Part shown: positions 26,574 through 35,138 of the stretch, one piece after another
How the letters are laid out: each line of letters starts with the position of its first letter
Position numbering within the stretch: the stretch's first letter is position 1
Assembly (NCBI RefSeq): GCF_002743255.1
Contig: NZ_PDYY01000001.1
Location: 62,001 to 126,000 of the forward strand
DNA length: 64,000 bases
Direction: 5' to 3'
Source of the DNA: Sporosarcina sp. P2
GTDB taxonomy: Bacteria > Bacillota > Bacilli > Bacillales_A > Planococcaceae
Position numbers and translations under genes: made by a program
Notes under the pieces: generated by a model
What the model was told of the DNA's origin: nothing
Database searches by the model: none
What the model saw: the letters and a program-made list of their open reading frames with translations, nothing else

Positions 26574-29198
26574 TTGACGAAAAAGAAAGTCGTCTTATTG
26601 GATGGAAATAGCTTAGCCTATCGTGCGTTTTTCGCTTTACCGTTATTAACGAATGAAAAAGGGGTTCATACAAACGCGGTATATGGTTTTACTATGATGT
26701 TAGAGACCATCTTAGCGAATGAAAAACCGACGCATGTGATCGTAGCGTGGGATGCAGGAAAAACTACATTCCGTCACAGTACGTATACAGAATACAAAGG
26801 TGGACGGCAAAAAACACCGCCTGAGCTTTCGGAACAGTTCCCGTATATTCGTAAACTAATTGAAGCATTCGGCATCACGCAGTATGAACTCGATCTATAT
26901 GAAGCGGACGACATTATCGGGACATTGAGCAGAGAATGCAGTGATGCAGAAGCGGAAGTTGTCATCATTTCTGGAGATAAAGATTTAACGCAACTGGCAA
27001 ATGATCAGACGACGGTATGCATAACAAGAAAAGGCATTACCGATCTTGAAAAATACACGCCTGCGCATATCGAAGAAAAATATGGTCTTGCGCCATCGCA
27101 GATCATCGATATGAAAGGATTGATGGGCGATGCGTCCGACAATATCCCAGGCGTACCTGGGATTGGCGAAAAAACTGCCATCAAATTATTGAAGGAATAC
27201 GGTTCTGTAGAGGAAGTCTATGAATCGATAGAGCAAATCACTGCAAAGAAAATGAAAGAAAACCTCGTGAATAATAAAGATCAAGCGTTCATGAGTAAAG
27301 AACTCGCGACAATTGAAGTACACGCACCGATTACTGTGTCATTGAATGATATGGACTTTGTCGGACGAAACGAAGAAGAAGTAATACAACTATATAAAGA
27401 ATTACAATTTAAATCATTGCTTGAAAAGATGGATGTATCTACCGAGGTTCAACCACTGGAAGAAATTAACGTTCACACCGTGGAAGAGATTACTTCTGAA
27501 ATGCTGACGGATACGATGTCTCTGCATGTCGAGATTGACGGTGATAATTATTTATCTCAAGATATTTTGGGTATCGGTCTTTCAGATGACACCGATACGT
27601 ATTTCATTTCTACTGAAATAGCGACTACATCGGATCTCTTTAAGAACTGGATTGCAGACCAGACAACACGTAAATTAGTTTCCGATTCCAAATCAGCTTA
27701 TGCAGCGATTGCGCGCCTTGGCATGGAACTAAATGGTGCAGAATTCGATCTCATGCTGGCGGCATACATCGTCAATCCTTCATTCTCGACGAATGAAGTC
27801 TCCGAAATCGCACGTTCATTTGGCTACCATGGTGTAGAAAGTGATGAAGTGGTCTACGGTAAAGGGGCAAAACGAACTATACCGGCATCTGAACAACTTG
27901 CCAATCATACTGCGAGAAAAGCACATGCGGTGTGGGAGCTGTATCCAGTTGTCACAAAACAGTTGGAAGACAATGAACAGCAAGACTTGTTCCATGACCT
28001 CGAATTACCGTTAGCAAAGATACTCGGAAAAATGGAAGTAACCGGTGTGAAAACGGACGTGGATGTGCTAAAGACGATTGGTGAGCAGTTATCGGAACGT
28101 CTGGCGGTAATTGAAAAGACGATTTATGAAATGGCTGGCGAGAAATTCAATATTAATTCCCCTAAACAGCTCGGTGTCATTTTATTTGAGAAAATCGGAT
28201 TGACTCCTATCAAGAAAACGAAGACGGGTTACTCGACAGCTGCGGACGTGCTAGAGAAGCTCGAAAGTGAACATGAAATCATTCAACATATTTTACTATA
28301 CAGGCAGCTTGGTAAATTAAATTCAACCTATATTGAAGGTCTCACAAAAGAAATTCACGAAGATGGAAAGATTCATACACGATTCCAGCAGGCTTTAACA
28401 CAGACGGGAAGATTGAGCTCGATCAATCCGAACTTGCAAAATATCCCAATTCGTTTGGAAGAAGGGCGCAAAATTCGTGCAGCTTTCATTCCATCTGAAA
28501 CAGATTGGATTATGTTTGCGGCTGACTATTCACAAATTGAACTGCGTGTACTTGCACATATTTCGCAAGATGAAAAATTAATTGAAGCATTCCGCGAAGG
28601 TGCGGACATTCATACGAAAACTGCAATGGACGTTTTTGGTGTGAAAGAAGAGGATGTCGATAGCAATATGCGTCGCGCAGCAAAAGCTGTCAACTTTGGT
28701 ATCGTCTATGGCATCAGTGATTATGGATTATCACAAAGTTTAAACATTACCCGTAAAGAAGCAGGGACGTTTATCGATACGTATCTAGCAAGCTTCCCGG
28801 GCGTCAAACAGTATATGGATGATAGTATTACCGACGCTAAGCTAAAAGGCTATGTGACGACACTATTGAAACGTAGACGTTATTTACCGGATATCACGAG
28901 TTCGAATTTCAACTTGCGAGGTTTTGCGGAGCGTACGGCGATGAATACACCAATTCAAGGAACGGCAGCAGACATCATTAAACAAGCGATGATCGATATG
29001 GATGCCAGACTTGAAAAAGAAAATATGCAAGCGCGTATGTTACTGCAAGTGCATGATGAATTGATATTTGAAGCGCCGATGGAAGAGCTAGAGAAATTAA
29101 AAGAAATCGTACCGGAAGTGATGGAACAAACCATTCAACTCGACGTTCCGTTGAAGGTCGATTGGAATTATGGCAAGTCTTGGTACGAAACAAAGTGA
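26574..29198 (+). CDS. polA: DNA polymerase I
   Basis: Fills repair gaps and removes Okazaki primers. 874 residues from the TTG at 26574 (MTKKKVVLLDGNSLAYRAFF), which is 11 bases from AAAGGAG; the in-frame GTG at 26562 is inside that site. The 5'-3' nuclease domain (1-290) has YEADDIIGTL and the helix-hairpin-helix IPGVPGIGEKTA. The middle domain (about 300-460) lacks the exonuclease acidic residues (SLHVEIDGDNY and no DxE), as in Bacillus enzymes, so it has no proofreading. The polymerase domain has FAADYSQIELRVLAH, RRAAKAVNFGIVYG and LLQVHDELIFE. Confidence 0.95.
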   Translation: MTKKKVVLLDGNSLAYRAFFALPLLTNEKGVHTNAVYGFTMMLETILANEKPTHVIVAWDAGKTTFRHSTYTEYKGGRQKTPPELSEQFPYIRKLIEAFGITQYELDLYEADDIIGTLSRECSDAEAEVVIISGDKDLTQLANDQTTVCITRKGITDLEKYTPAHIEEKYGLAPSQIIDMKGLMGDASDNIPGVPGIGEKTAIKLLKEYGSVEEVYESIEQITAKKMKENLVNNKDQAFMSKELATIEVHAPITVSLNDMDFVGRNEEEVIQLYKELQFKSLLEKMDVSTEVQPLEEINVHTVEEITSEMLTDTMSLHVEIDGDNYLSQDILGIGLSDDTDTYFISTEIATTSDLFKNWIADQTTRKLVSDSKSAYAAIARLGMELNGAEFDLMLAAYIVNPSFSTNEVSEIARSFGYHGVESDEVVYGKGAKRTIPASEQLANHTARKAHAVWELYPVVTKQLEDNEQQDLFHDLELPLAKILGKMEVTGVKTDVDVLKTIGEQLSERLAVIEKTIYEMAGEKFNINSPKQLGVILFEKIGLTPIKKTKTGYSTAADVLEKLESEHEIIQHILLYRQLGKLNSTYIEGLTKEIHEDGKIHTRFQQALTQTGRLSSINPNLQNIPIRLEEGRKIRAAFIPSETDWIMFAADYSQIELRVLAHISQDEKLIEAFREGADIHTKTAMDVFGVKEEDVDSNMRRAAKAVNFGIVYGISDYGLSQSLNITRKEAGTFIDTYLASFPGVKQYMDDSITDAKLKGYVTTLLKRRRYLPDITSSNFNLRGFAERTAMNTPIQGTAADIIKQAMIDMDARLEKENMQARMLLQVHDELIFEAPMEELEKLKEIVPEVMEQTIQLDVPLKVDWNYGKSWYETK

Positions 29199-29207
29199 GT
29201 GATATAC

Positions 29208-30080
29208 ATGCCAGAACTACCGGAAGTAGAAGGAGTGGTGCGTGATCTCGCACCGCTCGTGGAAGGGCGTACGGTTAAGCAACTTTCTGTATCGGATACC
29301 GTGGTCATTTCTAAAACAGCTGGAAAAGAAACGATTATCAAAGGTAAATCTGTAGACGACTTTCTTCACGGCATGGAGCACATGCAAATTGAGAAAATTG
29401 TGCGTCGCAGTAAATATATTTATTTTTATTTAGTGAAGGAAAACCAACCATACCTACTCGTCAGCCATCTTGGCATGACGGGTGCATGGTTTGTCGTGAA
29501 CTCTCTTGATGAAATTACAGAAGACAAGTTTCGGAAACATGCACATGTCTTTTTAGAAATGGAAGATGGCGGATTACTAGTCTACTCGGATATACGAAGA
29601 TTCGGCGAAATGCGTCTACTGCAGACGGAAGAAGATTTCCCTCCTTTGTTAGAGATGGCACCCGAACCTTTTTCTGAAGAAGCGCTGGACCATTTTTTAT
29701 CGATGGCAGAAACTCCGAAATATAAAAGAAAACCTATTAAAGAAGTGATCATGGATGGAAAAGTCATTTCGGGATGCGGCAATATTTACGCTACGGAAGC
29801 GCTGTTTCATATGAAAATTCATCCGGGTCGTACAGCGGAACGGATTAGCAGGAAGCGTAAAATCTTATTGTTTGAAGAGATTGTACGCGTTTTGCAAGAA
29901 AGTATCGACGCGGGGGGCAGTACAATATCCGATTACCGTTCAGTTAACGGCAATGCGGGAACGATGCAAGATCGACTGCATATGTACGGTAAAAAAACAT
30001 GTGTAACATGCGATACACCGACAAAAAGTAAGCAGATTGCGGGCAGAACCTCTGTCTATTGTCCAGCATGCCAAAAATAA
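29208..30080 (+). CDS. mutM: Formamidopyrimidine-DNA glycosylase
   Basis: Excises 8-oxoguanine and ring-opened purines from DNA with AP lyase activity. 290 residues from the ATG at 29208, which gives the obligatory catalytic PELPEVE (Pro2, Glu3); a GTG 9 bases earlier would mask Pro2 and must be wrong. Other hallmarks: RRSKYIYFYL with the catalytic lysine, LVSHLGMTGA, SGCGNIYATEAL, and the C-terminal zinc finger CVTC...CPAC with QIAGRTSVYC. It begins 10 bases after polA and belongs to a polA-mutM-coaE run. Confidence 0.96.
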   Translation: MPELPEVEGVVRDLAPLVEGRTVKQLSVSDTVVISKTAGKETIIKGKSVDDFLHGMEHMQIEKIVRRSKYIYFYLVKENQPYLLVSHLGMTGAWFVVNSLDEITEDKFRKHAHVFLEMEDGGLLVYSDIRRFGEMRLLQTEEDFPPLLEMAPEPFSEEALDHFLSMAETPKYKRKPIKEVIMDGKVISGCGNIYATEALFHMKIHPGRTAERISRKRKILLFEEIVRVLQESIDAGGSTISDYRSVNGNAGTMQDRLHMYGKKTCVTCDTPTKSKQIAGRTSVYCPACQK

Positions 30081-30092
30081 GGAGTGGTGAAC

Positions 30093-30692
30093 GTGATTAT
30101 CGGATTGACGGGAAGTATTGCAAGCGGGAAAAGTACTGTAGCCAATATGTTGCGTGAAAAAGGTTACCCTATTGTCGATGCGGATGTCATCGCGAGGGAA
30201 GTTGTTGAGCCAGGTAGCCCATTGCTTGATAAAATTCAACGGACTTTCGGTAAAGAAGTGTTACGCGAAGATGGCACATTAAATCGCGAACAGCTCGGGG
30301 CCATAATTTTTGGTAATCAAAAGAAACGGCAACAGTTAAATGAATTAATGCACCCTGCAATCAGGGGGCGAATGGTCAATCAGAAAGAAGACTATTTAAC
30401 TCAAGGCTATCAAACCGTCATTATGGACATCCCGTTACTTTTTGAAAGTAGACTGCAGGATTATGTAGAAAAGATTATCGTCGTTTCGGTCACGAAGCAA
30501 ATTCAAAAGCAAAGACTGATGGCTCGCAACGAATGGACAGAAGCAGAAGCGGATGCCAGAATCGCATCGCAGTTGGATATGGATAGCAAAGAACAAGGTG
30601 CTGACGCGGTTATATACAATAACGAGACACTAGATGAAACGGAAAAACAGTTGGATGCAATCCTCGAAAATTGGCAAGCTGTGCCAAGATAA
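30093..30692 (+). CDS. coaE: Dephospho-CoA kinase
   Basis: Last step of coenzyme A synthesis: phosphorylates the 3'-hydroxyl of dephospho-CoA. 199 residues from the GTG at 30093, 8 bases after AAGGAG; two further in-frame GTGs at 30084 and 30087 lie in the ribosome site itself. The P-loop GLTGSIASGKST stands at the N-terminus as in all CoaE proteins, followed by DADVIAREVVEPG, and VIMDIPLLFES in the CoA-binding region. It is 12 bases after mutM. Confidence 0.94.
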   Translation: MIIGLTGSIASGKSTVANMLREKGYPIVDADVIAREVVEPGSPLLDKIQRTFGKEVLREDGTLNREQLGAIIFGNQKKRQQLNELMHPAIRGRMVNQKEDYLTQGYQTVIMDIPLLFESRLQDYVEKIIVVSVTKQIQKQRLMARNEWTEAEADARIASQLDMDSKEQGADAVIYNNETLDETEKQLDAILENWQAVPR

Positions 30693-30734
30693 TGGCTGTA
30701 GGGAATTAATTTGTGAATTTAATGTGTAATAGTG

Positions 30735-30762
30735 TTGGCATAAGGATAAAATATGTTATACT
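30735..30762 (+). promoter_or_regulatory. Sigma-A promoter of gapB
   Basis: TTGGCA (30735-30740), a 16-base spacer and TATACT (30757-30762). The -10 is embedded in the CcpN-like box at 30752-30762. Confidence 0.82.
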
Positions 30763-30794
30763 AATGAACGATTAAAGATATAAAGTATAACATA
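30752..30794. promoter_or_regulatory. Paired inverted CcpN-like operators at gapB
   Basis: TATGTTATACT (30752-30762) fits the reported CcpN consensus TRTGHYATAYW at all 11 positions and overlaps the gapB -10. AGTATAACATA (30784-30794) is its exact reverse complement 21 bases downstream. A weaker copy, TGTGTAATAGT (30723-30733), matches at 9 of 11. CcpN represses gapB on glucose in B. subtilis. CcpN itself is not in the window. Confidence 0.65.
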
Positions 30795-30814
30795 CATGCA
30801 GGAGGATCCCTTTA

Positions 30815-31837
30815 ATGACTACAAAAATTGCAATTAACGGACTTGGCCGTATTGGACGGATGGTATTCCGCCAGATTATCAAAGAAGATGATGTTAATCT
30901 TGTTGCTGTCAATGCGACATATCCCGCTGAAACAATTGCACATCTCTTGAAATATGACTCAACACACGGAGTTTTCGATGGTGAAATCGTAGCAGAAGAA
31001 AACGCAATAATTGTCGATGGCAAACGTGTACAATTAATTTCTGAGCGTGACCCTTCGAAATTACCTTGGAAAGAACTGGGTGTAGATATTGTTATAGAAT
31101 CAACAGGCGTATTCAACTCCCGTGAGAAAGCAGCACTTCATTTGGAATCCGGAGCAAAGAAAGTAATTTTAACAGCTCCAGGTAAAAATGAAGACGTAAC
31201 AGTTGTCATCGGAGTAAATGACGACAAATTAGACGTCAACAAACATAGTGTAATTTCTAATGCTAGTTGTACGACAAATTGTTTAGCGCCCGTTGCAAAA
31301 GTATTGAATGATGAATTTGGTATTGTAAACGGCTTGATGACAACAGTACATGCCTATACGAATGATCAGAAGAACCTAGACAACCCACATAAAGATTTGC
31401 GTCGCGCGCGTTCTTGCGGAGAGTCCATCATTCCTACTTCAACAGGTGCTGCAAAAGCTTTATCACTTGTACTCCCTGAACTTGAAGGGAAGATTCATGG
31501 TCTAGCATTACGTATCCCGACACCGAACGTATCCCTTGTGGATCTGGTGGTGGACGTAGAAAAAGATGTGACGGTTGAAGAAGTGAACAATGCGTTCCGT
31601 AAAGCTGCAGAAGGCCCGATGAAAGGCATTCTTCGCTTTACTACAGAACCACTTGTATCGATCGACTTCAATACGACAACAGAATCTGCAACACTTGACG
31701 GACTTTCTACTATCGTCATGGGCGATCGTAAAATCAAAGTACTTGCATGGTATGATAATGAATGGGGTTATTCAGCACGTGTTGTGCAATTGGCGAAAAA
31801 AGTCGCTTCTGCATTAACTGACAAAGTAACTTCTTAA
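30815..31837 (+). CDS. gapB: Glyceraldehyde-3-phosphate dehydrogenase, gluconeogenic GapB type
   Basis: 340 residues with the NAD(P) fold at the start (IAINGLGRIGRMVFRQ), catalytic Cys152 in SNASCTTNCLAP, the histidine region and the C-terminal WYDNEWGYS. The coaE-gapB-nrdR position and the segments KYDSTHGVFDGE and AYTNDQKNLDNPHKDLRRAR agree with GapB of B. subtilis, which runs in the gluconeogenic direction with NADP. The substrate-level inference rests on synteny and CcpN-like operators as much as on residues. ATG follows GGAGGATCCCTTTA. In B. subtilis speD follows; here nrdR does. Confidence 0.93.
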   Translation: MTTKIAINGLGRIGRMVFRQIIKEDDVNLVAVNATYPAETIAHLLKYDSTHGVFDGEIVAEENAIIVDGKRVQLISERDPSKLPWKELGVDIVIESTGVFNSREKAALHLESGAKKVILTAPGKNEDVTVVIGVNDDKLDVNKHSVISNASCTTNCLAPVAKVLNDEFGIVNGLMTTVHAYTNDQKNLDNPHKDLRRARSCGESIIPTSTGAAKALSLVLPELEGKIHGLALRIPTPNVSLVDLVVDVEKDVTVEEVNNAFRKAAEGPMKGILRFTTEPLVSIDFNTTTESATLDGLSTIVMGDRKIKVLAWYDNEWGYSARVVQLAKKVASALTDKVTS

Positions 31838-31848
31838 TGAATGAATCG

Positions 31849-31879
31849 GCACTTCATCTTACAGGATGAAGTGCTTTTC
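31849..31879 (+). terminator. Terminator of gapB
   Basis: GCACTTCATC (31849-31858) and GATGAAGTGC (31865-31874), a perfect 10-bp stem, followed by TTTTCT. Confidence 0.8.
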
Positions 31880-31891
31880 TATGTCCGTTTG

Positions 31892-31919
31892 TTGTTGTAT
31901 GGATAGTTTCTGTTATAAT
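31892..31919 (+). promoter_or_regulatory. Promoter of nrdR-dnaB-dnaI
   Basis: TTGTTG (31892-31897), a 16-base spacer and TATAAT (31914-31919), with the TG extension (TGTTATAAT). It is 35 bases before nrdR and after the gapB terminator. Confidence 0.8.
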
Positions 31920-31953
31920 GAAAAGTACTAATGAATATGCGGAGGAACTAACT

Positions 31954-32424
31954 ATGTTATGTCCAGCTTGTCACTACAACGGAACACGTGTAATTGATTC
32001 ACGGCCCGCGGAAGAAAATCGCTCCATTCGACGAAGACGTGAATGCGAAAAATGCAGTTTTCGTTTCACGACATTTGAAAAAGTGGAGCATTCTCCGTTA
32101 GTTGTCGTAAAGAAAGATAAGACGCGAGAAGAATTCAGCGGTGAAAAGTTGCTGAGAGGATTAATTCGCGCTTGTGAAAAACGCGCGGTACCGATCGAGC
32201 AATTAAAAGATATCGTGGCGTCTATCGAAAAAGAACTAAGAAGCTCAGGAAATGTCGAAATAGATTCCGAACAAGTGGGAGAAATGGTGATGGAACGATT
32301 AGTGGATGTGGATGAAGTTGCCTATGTACGATTTGCATCTGTCTACCGCCACTACAAAGACATCACAATCTTCATAGACGAGTTGCAACAATTGCAAAAC
32401 AGGAAAGATGAAGAACAAGAGTAA
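31954..32424 (+). CDS. nrdR: Transcriptional repressor NrdR
   Basis: Represses ribonucleotide reductase genes in response to nucleotides. 156 residues from the ATG at 31954 ([18 protein letters not shown]) after GCGGAGGAACTAAC. Zinc ribbon 1-45 (CPAC and [14 protein letters not shown]) and ATP-cone 49-140 ([20 protein letters not shown]). The frame open upstream to 31918 overlaps the promoter and is not used. It heads a run with dnaB and dnaI, as in B. subtilis. Confidence 0.96.
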   Translation: MLCPACHYNGTRVIDSRPAEENRSIRRRRECEKCSFRFTTFEKVEHSPLVVVKKDKTREEFSGEKLLRGLIRACEKRAVPIEQLKDIVASIEKELRSSGNVEIDSEQVGEMVMERLVDVDEVAYVRFASVYRHYKDITIFIDELQQLQNRKDEEQE

Positions 32425-32456
32425 GTTGTAATCTAGAAGGGGAGGCGATTGTTAAA

Positions 32457-33815
32457 ATGCTTTATACAGAGTTGCAGCCTGTCGATTCCTTCGAAGTAAA
32501 GTTAGCACATCCTTTTTCTGCATATGATCGGCAGATGCTAACGCTTTTTTATCAGCCACTGATCGGTCCCGAAGCGGTCAGTCTGTTTATGACACTGTGG
32601 ACAGATGCGGAAAGCAGAGAACCGCAAGAACATACCCACTATTATTTGATGAATATGTCTTCTTTCCCACTTCAAACCATTTTTGAAGCGAGGATTTCGT
32701 TAGAAGCTATTGGATTATTACGTACGTATAAGAAAAAACAAGAAATAAATAAGAGGTCTTTCCTCTACGAACTATTACCGCCGCTCGATGCACCTTCTTT
32801 CTTCAATGATCCGCTTCTATCAACGTTTTTGTTCAGTAAAATCGGAGAGCAACCTTATCGTCAGTTGCGTGGTCGGTTTTTAGAGGAGCCTATTGCGAAA
32901 GAGGAGTATCAGGATATATCACGGACATTTTTAGATGTCTATACACCTGCAAGAGGCGATCAAGCGATGGAATTGACTGCTGGAATGCAATTTCAAGGAA
33001 AAAGTGAACCGCCTGGCATACCGTTTTACGTATTGAATTTTAATTTCGATTTATTTTATAACGGTCTATCCGATCAAATGATCCCTAAAGCTTCGTTACG
33101 CACTATTTCTCAGGAAATGATTGCGATGCTGGCTTTCTTGTATTCACTCAGTCCACTTGATATGCAAAAGGTCGTAATGATTGCAATGGATGAAAACCAC
33201 CAGCTGACAGAAGAAAAAGTCCGTAAGGCAGCTGCGGAATTTTATAAGATGAATACGTCCAAGCAACCACCAAAATTACAGTCGGTATTTACACAACCGA
33301 TCGTCGATGAAATGCCTAAAGAGAATATGAGCCGTGACGAAGAATTGCTATTCTATTTGGAACATACACCACCAAAAGAGATGTTACGTAAAGTAAGCAA
33401 AAAAGAACCATTCCTTGTAGATATTCAACTTGCTGAACGATTAATCAATCTGCATAAATTCCCGGTAGGTGTCGTCAATGTCTTGCTACAATATGTAATG
33501 CTACGTAACGATGGAAAAATCACTAGTAGTTTTGTGGAACGCATTGCTTCACATTGGGCGAATAAACAAGTAAATGATGCGAAAACGGCTTTGAAGTTAT
33601 CAAGAGAAGAACATGATCAATACATGAAATGGCTTAAAGAAGGCAAGCAATCAACGCCTAGAAGCCGAAAGCCAACCAGGGAAGAAAAAGTTCCAGAATG
33701 GTTTTCAAAGCGCGATAAAAAGAAGAAATCCGAAAAACCTGATGACTTCAATGTAGAGGAAGAACGCCAGAAGTTATTGAAAGAATTGGGGATTCAAGAA
33801 TCAGAGGTGAAATAA
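32457..33815 (+). CDS. dnaB: Replication initiation and helicase-loading protein DnaB
   Basis: The Firmicutes-specific DnaB (not the helicase), which with DnaD and DnaI loads the replicative helicase at oriC. 452 residues, with an N-terminal domain (about 1-170), and the conserved C-terminal DnaB/DnaD-like module (about 310-390, LINLHKFPVGVVNVLLQYVM with NDGKITSSFVERIASHW). The tail after 400 is very charged (KRDKKKKSEK). ATG follows AAGGGGAGGCGATT. It is 32 bases after nrdR and 1 base before dnaI. Confidence 0.94.
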   Translation: MLYTELQPVDSFEVKLAHPFSAYDRQMLTLFYQPLIGPEAVSLFMTLWTDAESREPQEHTHYYLMNMSSFPLQTIFEARISLEAIGLLRTYKKKQEINKRSFLYELLPPLDAPSFFNDPLLSTFLFSKIGEQPYRQLRGRFLEEPIAKEEYQDISRTFLDVYTPARGDQAMELTAGMQFQGKSEPPGIPFYVLNFNFDLFYNGLSDQMIPKASLRTISQEMIAMLAFLYSLSPLDMQKVVMIAMDENHQLTEEKVRKAAAEFYKMNTSKQPPKLQSVFTQPIVDEMPKENMSRDEELLFYLEHTPPKEMLRKVSKKEPFLVDIQLAERLINLHKFPVGVVNVLLQYVMLRNDGKITSSFVERIASHWANKQVNDAKTALKLSREEHDQYMKWLKEGKQSTPRSRKPTREEKVPEWFSKRDKKKKSEKPDDFNVEEERQKLLKELGIQESEVK

Positions 33816-33816
33816 T

Positions 33817-34758
33817 ATGGAACGAATTGGGGATGCGATGAAACGCGTAGTGAATGCTCCTTCGTTAGCTCAGAAATACGACGAGCTTCGAACAGAAGTG
33901 ATGGAAGACCCGGCTGTACAAAAATTTATTAGCGATCATTCCGATGAAGTCAATACAGAAGTGGTCAACCGCAGTCTAGGTAAATTATATGAATTTACAT
34001 CGGCTTCACACGCATGTGAGCGCTGTCCAAATCTTGAAGGGTGTATCAATGTCATGAAAGGCTTTGAGCCGAAACTAGTCATAGCCCAGCGCCTGATTGA
34101 TATTGATTACGTAGTCTGTCCTACTAAGCAGTTGGCAGATGAACGTAGAAACATCTCGAAAATGGTGAACAGTATGTACATGCCTAAAGAAGTGATGGAA
34201 GCACGCCTATCTGACGTGAACTTTCTCTCAGAAGATAGTCGCGTGATCGTCATGCGCGCGGCTAAAGACTTCCTGAATCAAATTGAGTCTACTGGTAAGG
34301 TCCCCGAAAGAGGCTTCTATTTATTCGGTAACTTCGGTATTGGAAAATCATTTATTTTAGGCGCGCTGGCGAATGAATTGGCAACTAGACGTATACAGAC
34401 TGTTGTTGTATATGTGCCAGAGTTCCTGCGTGAAATGAAGCAATCTATCCAAAACCAAACATTGGACGAAAAAATAGAGTTTGTAAAAAGGGCTCCTGTT
34501 TTGATGCTGGATGATATTGGGGCAGAAACGATGTCAACGTGGACACGCGATGAAGTGCTAGGCACGATTTTACAGTACCGTATGGCGGAAAAACTACCTG
34601 TATTCTTCACATCCAATTTTGATTATAATGAATTGGAACATCACCTTACAACGAGTCAGCGCGGGGAAAAAGAACCTATTAAAGCTGCACGAATTATGGA
34701 GAGAATTCGTATGGTTAGCCAACCATTCAAACTGGGTGGGGAAAACTGGCGGGATTAA
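33817..34758 (+). CDS. dnaI: Primosomal helicase loader DnaI
   Basis: AAA+ ATPase that loads the DnaC helicase. 313 residues: N-terminal helicase-binding domain (1-105) with a cysteine cluster CERCPNLEGC that fits a zinc site, and the AAA+ domain with Walker A GNFGIGKSF (near residue 170), Walker B VLMLDDIGAE (near 230) and sensor TSNFDYNELEHHL. Start ATG immediately after the dnaB stop, with AGAGGTGA in the dnaB end. A weak hairpin without T run follows. Confidence 0.95.
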   Translation: MERIGDAMKRVVNAPSLAQKYDELRTEVMEDPAVQKFISDHSDEVNTEVVNRSLGKLYEFTSASHACERCPNLEGCINVMKGFEPKLVIAQRLIDIDYVVCPTKQLADERRNISKMVNSMYMPKEVMEARLSDVNFLSEDSRVIVMRAAKDFLNQIESTGKVPERGFYLFGNFGIGKSFILGALANELATRRIQTVVVYVPEFLREMKQSIQNQTLDEKIEFVKRAPVLMLDDIGAETMSTWTRDEVLGTILQYRMAEKLPVFFTSNFDYNELEHHLTTSQRGEKEPIKAARIMERIRMVSQPFKLGGENWRD

Positions 34759-34804
34759 TCATTCTTCATCAACTTGCTTTGTTGAAAGAATGAATAAATT
34801 ACAC

Positions 34805-34833
34805 TTGCAATTATGCTCAAACTTTTCTATACT
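34805..34833 (+). promoter_or_regulatory. Sigma-A promoter of the T-box leader and thrS
   Basis: TTGCAA (34805-34810), a 17-base spacer and TATACT (34828-34833). Transcription would start near 34840 and run about 300 bases to thrS through the T-box. Confidence 0.8.
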
Positions 34834-34864
34834 ATTACACAGTTCAACATTCATAACATGTTAA

Positions 34865-35110
34865 AATGCATCGAAGAGGACAATGATTTATTTTTCACCT
34901 TTCCAGAGAACAGGGGCATGGCTGAAACCCTTGTAGGCAGAAGATAAATTTACCACCTCCGAGCAGCATCAGTGAAATCTAGTAGCTGGTGACGGTAACG
35001 GCCCGTTAGCCGATCGAAAGCTTCGGTCTTTTCGTGTTTTTGCGAATAGAAGGAAGAAGGGTGGAACCACGAGCTCAAGCCTCGTCCCTTTAGGGATGAG
35101 GCTTTTTTGC
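34865..35110 (+). ncRNA. T-box riboswitch of thrS
   Basis: The conserved T-box sequence AAGGGTGGAACCACG lies at 35057-35071, followed by a terminator stem (AAGCCTCGTCCCT pairing with AGGGATGAGGCTT, about 35078-35104) and six T. The Stem I region holds an ACC in TTTACCACC (34952-34954), which suits a threonine specifier for thrS downstream. Uncharged tRNA-Thr should stabilise the antiterminator. The Stem I boundary and the exact specifier are my inference. Confidence 0.9.
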
Positions 35111-35138
35111 GTTCAAAAAAAGAAAGGGAGTCATACAC

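Noticed and set aside
34619..34864. 81-residue frame after dnaI
   Set aside because: It starts inside dnaI in another frame and runs through the thrS promoter; no ribosome site or family.
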